This document shows, piece after piece, positions 13,893-20,910 of a stretch of 20,946 nt of DNA. Position 1 is the stretch's first letter; every line of letters begins with the position of its first letter. A program made the position numbers and the translations under genes. The notes under the pieces are model-generated. The model was given only the letters and a program-made list of their open reading frames with translations. It did not search any database and was not told where the DNA came from. Origin of the DNA: a bacterium (GTDB lineage Bacteria > RBG-13-66-14); contig DATKYS010000040.1 of NCBI GenBank assembly GCA_035528375.1, positions 1-20,946 on the forward strand, written 5' to 3'.

Positions 13893-13957
13893 TTGTCAAG
13901 GCCAGCGCGCGGCGCTGGACCGCGCCCCCGCGGGGGGAATCGTAGACGTTCGAGGTT
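13893..13957. repeat. Direct repeat with palindromic core, copy 2
   Basis: The same opening (TTGTCAAGGCCAGCGCGCGG), palindromic core and CGTTCGAGGTT ending as copy 1; the middle (CGCGCCCCCGCGGGGGG) differs. Its outward TTGACA has no good -10 box at 17 bases, so it is probably not a second promoter. Confidence 0.8.
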
Positions 13958-13965
13958 CCGTACGG

Positions 13966-14005
13966 CCCCCTCTCCCTTTTAGGGAGAGGGTTGGGGTGAG
14001 GGTCG
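13966..14005 (-). repeat. GTAG-type 'CCCTCACCCCAACCCTC' palindromic repeat, copy 1
   Basis: On the minus strand it reads CCCTCACCCCAACCCTCTCC, then a CTCCC/GGGAG hairpin with an AAAA loop region. A second copy in the other orientation lies at 20869-20910, and a short remnant of its lead (ending GTAGCCCTCACCCC on the minus strand) lies at 14065-14080. Confidence 0.8.
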
Positions 14006-14023
14006 GGGTATAGAACGCATAAA

Positions 14024-14052
14024 GCGGCGGGGATTAAAATCCCCGCCCTACG
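14024..14052 (-). repeat. GTAG-led palindromic repeat, type GGCGGGGAT / ATCCCCGCC, copy A
   Basis: On the minus strand CGTAG is followed by arms GGCGGGGAT and ATCCCCGCC around TTTA. No long T-run follows. Confidence 0.82.
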
Positions 14053-14086
14053 TTTACGGAACGGGCCGGGGTGAGGGCTACCTTAG

Positions 14087-14120
14087 AAAAAACGGGCCGA
14101 CCTGAAGGTCGGCCCCTACA
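14087..14120 (-). terminator. GTAG-led repeat acting as terminator-like hairpin, copy B
   Basis: On the minus strand TGTAG precedes arms GGGCCGACC and GGTCGGCCC around TTCA, followed by GTTTTTT. The arms differ completely from the neighbouring copies but pair perfectly. It is downstream of the oligopeptidase gene and would be a second-line terminator. Confidence 0.75.
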
Positions 14121-14156
14121 TCATCGCAAATGCAGGGCGAGGTTGGGAACGTGAAA

Positions 14157-14184
14157 GCGGCGGGGATGGGAATCCCCGCCCTAC
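14157..14184 (-). repeat. GTAG-led palindromic repeat, copy C
   Basis: On the minus strand CGTAG is followed by GGCGGGGAT and ATCCCCGCC arms around TCCC. It is the same arm type as copy A, with only CTTTC after the stem. Confidence 0.82.
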
Positions 14185-14249
14185 GGCAATTGAGTGGTGT
14201 AGGGACGGCCCCGTGGGATGAATCCCCTGCGGGCCGCCGGGCATCTGAT

Positions 14250-14284
14250 AAAAAAACGGCGGGGACTAAAGTCCCCGCCCTACA
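14250..14284 (-). terminator. GTAG-led repeat serving as terminator of the oligopeptidase gene, copy D
   Basis: On the minus strand TGTAG, then arms GGCGGGGAC and GTCCCCGCC around TTTA, then GTTTTTTT. It lies about 55 bases after the oligopeptidase stop at 14337, where a terminator is expected. Confidence 0.82.
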
Positions 14285-14336
14285 TTTTGGATTCAATCGT
14301 CATCGAACGAATGCGGACCTTCGCCACCGCTCCGGG

Positions 14337-15941
14337 TCAATCCCCGGGCCGCGTCTCCTCCTCCTGCCGGATCAGCCGCTCGACCAGCGGAACAGGGGAA
14401 ATCTCGGCATAGCCCAGCTCGGCGGCTATCTCCCCGGGCGTCGGCTCATACCCCTGGGACCACAGCCCCTCCAGGAACCCCCCCGCCGCCGGGTCGCGCC
14501 ACCACTCCTCGCCGAATCGGTCCAGGAGCGTCTGGCGGACCTCGGCCTCGAGCAGCCAGGCGTAGAGGTAGCTGGTCGTGTAGAAATCCTCGTTGGTGTA
14601 GTACACGCCGGTGTCGTACTCCTCATCGGTGCGGGTCCAGACGCCGGCCCAGTCCACCAGCTCCCGGTAGCTTTCGAGCGGATCGGCCTCCACCCCGTGG
14701 AGAGTGAGCTCGTACAGAAAACTCACGCAGTAGCTCCGCAGGCCGGAGACCTCGAAATAAAGCTGCTCGCGCCGGAATCGCCGCATTTCCTCCTCGTCCG
14801 TCATCCCCACGGCCTCTTTCAAGAAAGACGGGTTCTCGAAGACGTTCTCGAAGGCAAAGGCGTAGGTCTCGGTGACGGCGTCGTCGCCGAGGAGCTTGAA
14901 TTCGTATGGCAGCCCGGGGTCGGTATAGGCGAAGTGCAGGGCGTGGCCCATCTCGTGGAACAGGGTTTCGTAGTCGGTGAACCCGCCCGTGGGCTTGACC
15001 AGGACCCGGATGTCCTCGGGGACCCGCATGGGCCAGCATGCGGCGCGGGGCTGCTTCTCCGGCCGGTCCTCCGCGTCGAGCCGGATGTTTTTCAGATTTT
15101 CAAAGTCTATCCCCAGTCCGGCGGTGAACTCGAGCCACAGGGGGATGAGCCTCTCGGCGGGGAAGTTTTTATCGAACTCGTCGGTGCGCCAGAGCTGCCC
15201 CCGGTCGTAGCTGCGCACGTCCTCCAGAGCGAGGTCGGGGAAGACCTCCGCCACCCTTTCGCGCGCCAGTGTCTCGAACAGGCCCCGCGTGGCGCCGAGG
15301 ATGTAGAGGCAGTCGCCGGTGAGTTTTGCGAAGTCCCGGTCGTTGATTTTTGCGTAGTAGTCCACGAAATCGCGAAAACCCAGCTCGCGGCACTCATGGC
15401 GGGTGGCCCCGACTATCTCGCCCAGGCGCGGGTTGATCTCGTCCACGATGAACTGCCGCTCGGCGGTCCACAGCTCCCGGCGGCGGCCCCGGTCGTCCTC
15501 GCGGAAGATGACGTCGTCCAACTGCCGGTAGGGAATCTCCTCCCCGCCGACCTCGATGACCGCGGACGCCTCGGTCGTGACGTAGTCGTAGTAGAGCTCC
15601 TCGAGGGGGAACCACAGGAGGTTGTCCTCGATGTCTTTGACGAGGAATGCGTAAGACCTGCGCTCCAGCGGGTCCGTCGCGTCGTTTTCCAGGGAGCGGA
15701 GCCAGTCCACCAGGGCGGGGTGGTCCAGGAAGGCGTATTTTTCAAAGATGGGCTCCGTGTCCACCTCCTCCCCGTAGGCGTCCAGGGCGTAGTAGGCCTC
15801 GGCCAGCTCGTAGCCGAAGCTCTCCAGCTCCCCGCGCAGGGTCTCGACGGTGAGAGGTTCCCCGTCGGGAGAGAGCGGCGCCGGGACGGATGCGAGGGCG
15901 CCGAAAGCGAGTAAAAGCAATACTAAGGTGTTACGTCGCAT
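14337..15941 (-). CDS. Secreted M3-type zinc oligopeptidase (oligoendopeptidase-like)
   Basis: 534 residues. The N-terminus MRRNTLVLLLLAFGALASVP is a signal peptide, so the enzyme acts outside the cytoplasmic membrane. The zinc site is HEMGH at 329-333, with the third ligand Glu358 in TETYAFAFE, 25 residues after the second His, the same spacing as in thimet oligopeptidase (H473, H477, E502). The C-terminal YYTNEDFYTTSYLYAWLLEAE region matches the substrate-binding helices of the family. These enzymes cut short peptides, suggesting peptide scavenging. The ATG at 15941 lies inside the last codons of rluD (11-base overlap), with GGAG upstream in the rluD frame. The terminator is repeat copy D. 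Confidence 0.88.
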   Translation of the reverse strand: MRRNTLVLLLLAFGALASVPAPLSPDGEPLTVETLRGELESFGYELAEAYYALDAYGEEVDTEPIFEKYAFLDHPALVDWLRSLENDATDPLERRSYAFLVKDIEDNLLWFPLEELYYDYVTTEASAVIEVGGEEIPYRQLDDVIFREDDRGRRRELWTAERQFIVDEINPRLGEIVGATRHECRELGFRDFVDYYAKINDRDFAKLTGDCLYILGATRGLFETLARERVAEVFPDLALEDVRSYDRGQLWRTDEFDKNFPAERLIPLWLEFTAGLGIDFENLKNIRLDAEDRPEKQPRAACWPMRVPEDIRVLVKPTGGFTDYETLFHEMGHALHFAYTDPGLPYEFKLLGDDAVTETYAFAFENVFENPSFLKEAVGMTDEEEMRRFRREQLYFEVSGLRSYCVSFLYELTLHGVEADPLESYRELVDWAGVWTRTDEEYDTGVYYTNEDFYTTSYLYAWLLEAEVRQTLLDRFGEEWWRDPAAGGFLEGLWSQGYEPTPGEIAAELGYAEISPVPLVERLIRQEEETRPGD

Positions 15942-16914
15942 GGTTTTCTCCGTCTCCGCGGAGCAGTTCGAGGGCTTTGGTGAAAGCGGGAGGGGGGTCC
16001 GATGTGAAACTGAGCCGTTCTCCGCTCTCCGGGTGGTCGAAGGCCAGCATCCGGGCGTGGAGGGCGTGGCCCTCGAGGGGCAGGCCGGCGGAGGCGCGGC
16101 GGCTGGCCCGGCTACCGTACACCTCGTCCCCCAGGAGAGGATAACCCCGGTGGGCGAGATGCACCCGGACCTGGTGGGTGCGGCCGGTTTCCAGGCGGCA
16201 TTCGACGAAAGCGGCCCAGGGGTCGCCGCGCGGCAGCGCCTCGAGAATCCGGTAGCGGGTCACGGCGGGCCGACCGCTCAGGACGACGGCGAAACGCTTG
16301 CGGTCCCGCGGATGGCGGCCGATGGGCGCCTCGATGGTCCCCGCGGGGGGCTCGGGCACGCCGTAGGTGAGCGCCCAGTACACCCGGTCGGTGGTGTGCG
16401 CCGAGAACTGCCCCACCAGGGATAGGAGGGCGGCTCGGGTCTTGGCCACCACCAGGACCCCAGAGGTGTCCATGTCGAGCCGGTGGACCACCCCCGGTCG
16501 GCGGCCGTCACCCACGACGGCCAACTCGATTCCACGTGCCGCCAGGGCGTTCAAGAGGGTGTCGTCGGCGTGGCCGTGGGCCGGGTGGACGACGAGCCCC
16601 GCCGGCTTGTCCACCACGACCACCGAGGAATCCTGGTAGAGAATCCCGATTTCGGCTTCGCGGGGGGTGAGCGGGTTCAGCGGTTCCGGCTCGGCCAGGG
16701 CCCGGGGGAGGATTTTTACCCTCTCTCCGCCCCGGAGCCTTTTATCCGGCGAGGTCGGCGCGCCGTCGAGGGTGACCAGCCCTTCGCGGATGGCCGCCGC
16801 GATGCGGGAGCGCGAGACGCCGAGCTTTTGGGCCAGAAAGCGGTCCAGCCGCGTAAACCGCGTTTCCCCGGCCGCGTCCTCTTCGACCGAAAACTCAACC
16901 GATTCGGCGTCCAC
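15931..16914 (-). CDS. rluD: RluA/RluD-family pseudouridine synthase with S4 domain
   Basis: 327 residues from the GTG at 16914. The frame is open to an ATG at 17052, but that extension has no family similarity and runs across the divergent gene and its promoter, so I reject it. The S4 RNA-binding domain (RLDRFLAQKLGVSRSRIAAA) occupies about the first 75 residues. The catalytic domain has DKPAGLVVHP, the active-site motif HRLDMDTSGVLVVAKT with catalytic Asp at about 147, and GRTHQVRVHLA. It makes pseudouridine in large-subunit rRNA (the E. coli RluD target is the helix 69 loop); the exact site here is inferred. The downstream oligopeptidase gene overlaps its 3' end. Confidence 0.9.
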   Translation of the reverse strand: MDAESVEFSVEEDAAGETRFTRLDRFLAQKLGVSRSRIAAAIREGLVTLDGAPTSPDKRLRGGERVKILPRALAEPEPLNPLTPREAEIGILYQDSSVVVVDKPAGLVVHPAHGHADDTLLNALAARGIELAVVGDGRRPGVVHRLDMDTSGVLVVAKTRAALLSLVGQFSAHTTDRVYWALTYGVPEPPAGTIEAPIGRHPRDRKRFAVVLSGRPAVTRYRILEALPRGDPWAAFVECRLETGRTHQVRVHLAHRGYPLLGDEVYGSRASRRASAGLPLEGHALHARMLAFDHPESGERLSFTSDPPPAFTKALELLRGDGENHAT

Positions 16915-16927
16915 GCTCGAGTCCCGT

Positions 16928-16956
16928 TTGACCCCCGGTTCGGGGGGCGGTAAAAT
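16928..16956 (+). promoter_or_regulatory. Promoter of the small 78-residue protein gene
   Basis: TTGACC (16928-16933), a 17-base spacer and TAAAAT (16951-16956), then the ribosome site GGGGAGG and ATG at 16972. The start point would fall close to the ribosome site, so the leader is very short. Confidence 0.6.
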
Positions 16957-16971
16957 CACCGGGGAGGCCCC

Positions 16972-17208
16972 ATGCCCTACGTCCGATACCGCGGTCCCTA
17001 CGCCGTTCTGGTCCACGCCTGCCGCCGGGGCGGGAAGGTGGTGCAGCGGCACCTGGCCTACCTGGGGAGACGGGCGAGGGTGGAGCCCGAACTGCGCCGG
17101 AAAATCGAGGCCCGCTTCCCGGAGATTTTTCTAGATTGGGAGAAGCTCGAGTCGGGGCTGCGGGGCGATGTCGGAAAAAGCGCCTCGAGCTGGCTCGAGG
17201 AGGATTAG
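16972..17208 (+). CDS. Small conserved-looking hypothetical protein
   Basis: 78 residues; ATG preceded by GGGGAGG. The first 35 residues (MPYVRYRGPYAVLVHACRRG, then GKVVQRHLAYLGRR) resemble a short beta-rich module also found at the N-terminus of some IS1634-like transposases (pattern YYxLVxSYRxGGKVxQRxLxYLG). The rest is helical and charged. No transposase remainder follows, so it is either a free-standing protein or a domestic remnant. It is divergent from rluD, has its own promoter and terminator, and has chromosome-like GC codon use, which favours a resident gene. Function unknown. Confidence 0.72.
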   Translation: MPYVRYRGPYAVLVHACRRGGKVVQRHLAYLGRRARVEPELRRKIEARFPEIFLDWEKLESGLRGDVGKSASSWLEED

Positions 17209-17225
17209 CCCCGCGGCCGACCTTC

Positions 17226-17253
17226 GAAAGCCCCTGTCGAGTGGGGCTTTTTT
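17226..17253 (+). terminator. Terminator of the small hypothetical gene
   Basis: Arms AAGCCCC and GGGGCTT around an 8-base loop, followed by TTTTT, about 20 bases past the stop at 17208. Confidence 0.85.
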
Positions 17254-17299
17254 TACATCCCGGGTTTCGGATACGGCTGGAACGTTGGTCAGCCCTCTT

Positions 17300-17330
17300 T
17301 CCAAAACCCCGGGCGGACGGGGCTTTTTCG
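17300..17330. terminator. Bidirectional terminator before the NHL lipoprotein stop
   Basis: CCCCG and CGGGG arms with a 6-base loop; CTTTTT follows on the plus strand and GTTTTGG on the minus strand. It can end the minus-strand lipoprotein gene (stop at 17358) and back up the plus-strand terminator. Confidence 0.72.
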
Positions 17331-17357
17331 TTCCTCTCACCGGCCCCGCGGGCGGGC

Positions 17358-18536
17358 TCAGTCCTGCCGGAAGAGGATGATCCGCGCCTTGTTATCCGGC
17401 ACGTATTCGTCCTCCCAGGACTCGTACCAGAGGAAGGCGTCTATGACCCACAGGTCGCCGTCTTCCGTTACCGCCAGGTCCAGGGGGCAGCGCAGCCGCC
17501 AGTAACCGTCGCCGTAGATGACCGCCAGGAGCTCGCCATCGCTGGAGAACTTCTGGATGCGGGCGTTGCGGGTGTCGCAGACGTAGATGTTCCCTTGAGC
17601 GTCCGCGGCCACCCCGAAGGGGGACGAGAGCTGGCCGTTGTTGAAGCCGAAACCGCCTATCGTCCCCTGATAGCTGAAAACGTATGGGTAAATGTACAGC
17701 GGGTCGTAGGCCGGGTCATTGGGGTCGGTGGGGGCGGGCTCCAGGGTGAATGTCTGGAGTCGGTGGTTGATAGCGTCGGAGACGACGACCGTCTCGTCGG
17801 GCGTCACGCAGATGCCCATGGGCCGGTAGAATCTACCCTCCTGATCCCCCTCACCGCCGCCCTCGGCCGTCACGGAGTCCCCCTCGATGTGGAAGAGATA
17901 GCTCAACGCGACGTCGGTGTACACGATTTGGTCCGGCGGGTAGTAGGCCACGGGACCCGGTTGATAGGTGGTGGGGTACCCCACCAGGATGTCGGCTTGG
18001 GTTATCTGGGCGTAGCGGGGGCGGTTGTCGCCGGGGATGTCTAAATTGGGACTGGGCAGCGCCAGCTTGTGGACCTGCCTGCCCCATTCGAACACCAGAC
18101 CCATTTCGGACTGCGATTCGGATACGAGCACCACCTCCTTCAGATAGGACGGGTCGGGGTAGGATTCGATGAAGAGCTGGTAGGTGGAGTGCTGGCGCCC
18201 GCGGGGCCAGACCCAGAAGGCGTCCCAGAGTGCGCCGCCGTCCGGGTTGGGGATGAAGCGTTCGAGGTAGCCGCCCCGGATGTTGGTGACCAGCAGGTCG
18301 CCGTTGGAGTCCACCGCGATGGAGTAGGGGAACCAGAAGCCCCAATCGGGATCGCCCTCGGCGTCGCCGATGGAGTAGGGGCCGGGGTCCTGGTCGCCGA
18401 CCCGGGTTATCTCGAAGCCGCCGATGGAGGAGTAGCTTTCGGTGGGTACGGGGTAGACGGTCTCCTCGCAGCCGGCGAGGGCCAGGAAGGCGCAGGCCGC
18501 GCTCAGGGCGGCAAGGCTGTATTTATTCAGGACCAT
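17358..18536 (-). CDS. NHL/6-bladed beta-propeller lipoprotein
   Basis: 392 residues from the ATG at 18536, which starts a lipoprotein signal: NKYSLAALSAACAFLALAGC, with LAGC as lipobox. The mature protein is a beta-propeller with NHL-type strands, for example FPYSIAVDSNGDLLVTN, the blade with MGICVTPDETVVVSDAINHR, and the blade with FGVAADAQGNIYVCDTRNAR, each followed by RLQTF- or RIQKF-like endings. Two aromatic- and proline-rich inserts interrupt the blades. Such proteins are ligand- or protein-binding scaffolds at the cell surface; no enzyme residues are evident. It is divergent from hypE across a 75-base gap, with TAGAAT close ahead of the start. Confidence 0.86.
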   Translation of the reverse strand: MVLNKYSLAALSAACAFLALAGCEETVYPVPTESYSSIGGFEITRVGDQDPGPYSIGDAEGDPDWGFWFPYSIAVDSNGDLLVTNIRGGYLERFIPNPDGGALWDAFWVWPRGRQHSTYQLFIESYPDPSYLKEVVLVSESQSEMGLVFEWGRQVHKLALPSPNLDIPGDNRPRYAQITQADILVGYPTTYQPGPVAYYPPDQIVYTDVALSYLFHIEGDSVTAEGGGEGDQEGRFYRPMGICVTPDETVVVSDAINHRLQTFTLEPAPTDPNDPAYDPLYIYPYVFSYQGTIGGFGFNNGQLSSPFGVAADAQGNIYVCDTRNARIQKFSSDGELLAVIYGDGYWRLRCPLDLAVTEDGDLWVIDAFLWYESWEDEYVPDNKARIILFRQD

Positions 18537-18584
18537 CGCCTGTATTCTACCACACCGTCCCGCGGCGCGCCAACGGGGGGCCGG

Positions 18585-18593
18585 TGGTATAAT
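18585..18593 (+). promoter_or_regulatory. Extended -10 promoter of hypE
   Basis: TGGTATAAT is a perfect -10 box with the extended TG element; no -35 match is visible, as expected for this class. The start of transcription would be near 18600, just before the GGAGGA ribosome site. Confidence 0.6.
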
Positions 18594-18611
18594 CTCCCGG
18601 CTGGAGGACTC

Positions 18612-19616
18612 TTGAGAGATGAGATTATCACCCTGGCCCACGGCGGCGGCGGCGTCGCCTCGCGGCGCCTGCTACGGGAGCACCTGCTGCCGCGGCTGGA
18701 CTCCGAGGCGCTCCGGCCGCTGGGCGATTCGGCGCTGGTGGACGTTCCCCCGGGCGGGATCGCGCTGACGACCGACAGCTACGTGATTCAGCCCTGGCGC
18801 TTCCCCGGCGGCGACATCGGCCGGCTGGCGGTATGCGGGACGGTCAACGACCTGGCGGTGATGGGCGCCCGGCCGCTCTACCTCACCCTGGGGCTGATTC
18901 TCGAAGAAGGTTTGCCTCTCGCGGATCTGGACGCGGTGGTCTCCTCGGTGGCGGAAACGGCGAAGGAGGCCGGAGTCGTCGTGGTGGCCGGGGACACCAA
19001 GGTGGTCAACCGGGGGGACGCCGACGGCCTCTACATAAACACGGCGGGGGTCGGCGTCTTCGACGAGGGTCATGCGCGACTCCCCGGGCCGCGGATCGGC
19101 GACCGGGTCCTCGTCACCGGGGCCCTGGGGGACCACGGCCTGGCGGTGATGGCCGCCCGGGAGAGGCTGCCCCTGAAGAGCGAGCTGGTTTCCGATTGCG
19201 CCCCGCTCTCGGGGCTGGTCGAGGCGATGCGCGGGGCGGGCGAGGTCACCTGGATGCGGGACTGCACGAGAGGCGGGCTGGCCTCGGCGGCCAACGAGCT
19301 GGCGGCGGATTTTCGCCTGGGCGTCCGCCTTATCGAGGATGAATTGGTCGTCCACGACGCGGCGGCGGCGGTGGCCGAGCTCCTGGGCCTCGACATCCTC
19401 CACGTGGCCAACGAGGGGGTCATCCTGGCCGCGGTGGCGGAGGAAGATGCAGTGCGCGTTCTGGCGGCGGCCCGAGCGCACGCCTACGGTCGGGAGGCGT
19501 CCCTGGCCGGCGGGCTGACGGAAGCCCACCCGCGCCGGGTCGTCCTCGAGACGGCCGTCGGCGGGGAGAGAATCGTGGACATGCTCACCGGTGAGCAACT
19601 CCCCCGCATCTGCTAG
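18612..19616 (+). CDS. hypE: HypE, NiFe-hydrogenase maturation protein
   Basis: 334 residues from the TTG at 18612, with GGAGGA just upstream; this gives the standard HypE opening (ITLAHGGGG). Further family marks are [26 protein letters not shown] and [11 protein letters not shown] of the PurM/AIR-synthase-like fold, and the C-terminal PRIC. The terminal Cys receives a carbamoyl group from HypF and is dehydrated to thiocyanate, the cyanide source for the NiFe active site. No other hyp gene or hydrogenase subunit is in the window, so those must lie elsewhere. recA follows after 64 bases on the same strand and may be partly co-transcribed. Confidence 0.95.
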   Translation: MRDEIITLAHGGGGVASRRLLREHLLPRLDSEALRPLGDSALVDVPPGGIALTTDSYVIQPWRFPGGDIGRLAVCGTVNDLAVMGARPLYLTLGLILEEGLPLADLDAVVSSVAETAKEAGVVVVAGDTKVVNRGDADGLYINTAGVGVFDEGHARLPGPRIGDRVLVTGALGDHGLAVMAARERLPLKSELVSDCAPLSGLVEAMRGAGEVTWMRDCTRGGLASAANELAADFRLGVRLIEDELVVHDAAAAVAELLGLDILHVANEGVILAAVAEEDAVRVLAAARAHAYGREASLAGGLTEAHPRRVVLETAVGGERIVDMLTGEQLPRIC

Positions 19617-19680
19617 TGTCCGCCCGGGGAATGTGTTAATCTCTTCCCCGTATCGTAAAAGTTCACCCGAAGGAGACGAG

Positions 19681-20727
19681 ATGGCAGAGGGCACGAGCGG
19701 GGAAAAGGCGCGCAACCTGGAGGCGGCCTTCGCCCAGATCGAGCGGAAGTACGGCAAGGGCGCGATCATGCGCATGGGCGGGGAGGGCGAGCGCGACATA
19801 GACGTCATCCCCACCGGCTCCCTCTCCATAGACCGCGCCCTGGGCGTGGGCGGCCTTCCCCGGGGCCGGATCATCGAGATCTACGGCCCCGAGGCCAGCG
19901 GCAAGACCACACTCACACTGCACGTCATCGCCAGCGCCCAGAAGCTGGGCGGCATCGCGGCCTTCATTGACGTGGAGCACGCCCTGGACATAAATTACGC
20001 GAAAAACCTCGGCATCAACATCGAGGAGCTCCTGGTCAGCCAGCCCGACACCGGGGAGCAGGCGCTGGAGATAGTGGAGATGCTCGTCCGCTCGGGCGCC
20101 GTGGACCTCGTGGTGGTGGACTCCGTGGCGGCCCTGGTCCCCCGGGTGGAAATCGAGGGCGAGATGGGCGACAGCCACGTGGCCCTGCAGGCCCGGCTGA
20201 TGAGCCAGGCCCTGCGCAAGCTCACCGGCGTGGTGAGCCGTTCCCACTGCTGCATCCTCTTCACCAACCAGATTCGCGAGAAGATCGGCGTGGTCTTCGG
20301 CAACCCCGAGGTCACCCCGGGCGGCCGGGCGCTCAAGTTCTACACCACGGTGCGCATGGAGGTGCGCCGCATCGGCTCCTTGAAGGTCGGCGGCGACAAC
20401 ATCGGCAACCGCAGCCGGGTCAAGGTGGTCAAGAACAAGGTCGCTCCGCCGTTCAAGGAGGCCGAGTTCGACATCATCTTCGGCCTGGGCATCAACCACG
20501 TGGGCGAGGTGATAGACCTCGGCGTGGAGGCCGGCGTCATCGAAAAGTCGGGGAGCTGGTTCTCCTACGACGGCGAACGCCTGGGCCAGGGCAAGGAGAA
20601 CGTCAAGGAGGCGCTCGACGAGAAGCCGGAGATGCTGGCGGCCATCGAGGCCAAGGTGCGCGATTTCTTCGGCATCCCGGTGCAGAAGGGTGCCGCGAAG
20701 CCCAAAAAAGAGGCCGATTCGGAGTGA
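19681..20727 (+). CDS. recA: RecA recombinase
   Basis: 348 residues; ATG with AAGGAG 5 bases upstream. Walker A is GPEASGKT (69-76), with Ala where E. coli has Ser (GPESSGKT). Other family marks: the IDVEHALD strand, [11 protein letters not shown] (Walker B), the QALRKLTG region and the DNA-binding loop 2 segment [20 protein letters not shown]. The C-terminal tail is short and Lys/Glu-rich. RecA forms filaments on single-stranded DNA for homologous recombination and SOS induction. I find no clear LexA operator in the 64 bases upstream, although the operator sequence in this lineage is unknown. Confidence 0.98.
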   Translation: MAEGTSGEKARNLEAAFAQIERKYGKGAIMRMGGEGERDIDVIPTGSLSIDRALGVGGLPRGRIIEIYGPEASGKTTLTLHVIASAQKLGGIAAFIDVEHALDINYAKNLGINIEELLVSQPDTGEQALEIVEMLVRSGAVDLVVVDSVAALVPRVEIEGEMGDSHVALQARLMSQALRKLTGVVSRSHCCILFTNQIREKIGVVFGNPEVTPGGRALKFYTTVRMEVRRIGSLKVGGDNIGNRSRVKVVKNKVAPPFKEAEFDIIFGLGINHVGEVIDLGVEAGVIEKSGSWFSYDGERLGQGKENVKEALDEKPEMLAAIEAKVRDFFGIPVQKGAAKPKKEADSE

Positions 20728-20764
20728 TTGGCCGGGCCGTAGCGCGCCCGTGAGTCAAATGTAG

Positions 20765-20791
20765 GGCGGGGGCTTCGGTTCCCGCCTTTTT
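20765..20791 (+). terminator. recA terminator with UUCG tetraloop, formed by a GTAG-led repeat
   Basis: After TGTAG, a 9-bp stem GGCGGGGGC / GTTCCCGCC (two G-U pairs) is closed by C(UUCG)G, a very stable tetraloop, and followed by TTTTT. It lies about 37 bases past the recA stop. Confidence 0.9.
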
Positions 20792-20828
20792 GCCCCCTTC
20801 CCTACCCGCATCTGGCTGATTGCGATGA

Positions 20829-20856
20829 CGTAGGGGCGGGTGTCCACACCCGCCCG
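20829..20856 (+). repeat. GTAG-led palindromic repeat (GGGCGGGTGT / ACACCCGCCC), copy 3
   Basis: Plus-strand orientation: ACGTAGG, then the same arms as the copies at 1931 and 8628. Like the preceding terminator, it is oriented with recA transcription. Confidence 0.88.
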
Positions 20857-20868
20857 CAATCTTCAAAT

Positions 20869-20910
20869 GTAGCCCTCACCCCAACCCTCTCCCACGGGGA
20901 GAGGGGGCCG
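20869..20910 (+). repeat. GTAG-type 'CCCTCACCCCAACCCTC' palindromic repeat, copy 2
   Basis: Begins GTAGCCCTCACCCCAACCC, then CTCTCCC-ACGG-GGAGAGGG hairpin and GGCCG. It is the inverse-orientation partner of 13966-14005. A further CCTCACCCCAACCC start appears at 20920-20935, close to the window end. Confidence 0.82.

Noticed and set aside
13785-14290. Repeat-dense region considered as CRISPR or a replication origin
   Set aside because: Repeats are of several unlike types, palindromic and irregularly spaced, with no AT-rich unwinding region, DnaA-box series or cas genes.
14130-15914. A 594-codon plus-strand frame opposite the oligopeptidase
   Set aside because: It is the antisense shadow of a high-GC gene; the minus-strand product has a signal peptide and a complete zinc site. 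The same holds for the long plus-strand frames at 3317-4270, 5970-7139, 7286-8122, 9267-10532 and 12227-13081.
16915-17052. N-terminal extension of rluD to the ATG at 17052
   Set aside because: It shows no family similarity and overlaps the promoter and first 27 codons of the divergent gene at 16972.
19617-19680. LexA/SOS operator before recA
   Set aside because: No GAAC-N4-GTTC or CTG-N10-CAG pattern is present in the gap; the lineage's operator is unknown, so I make no call.
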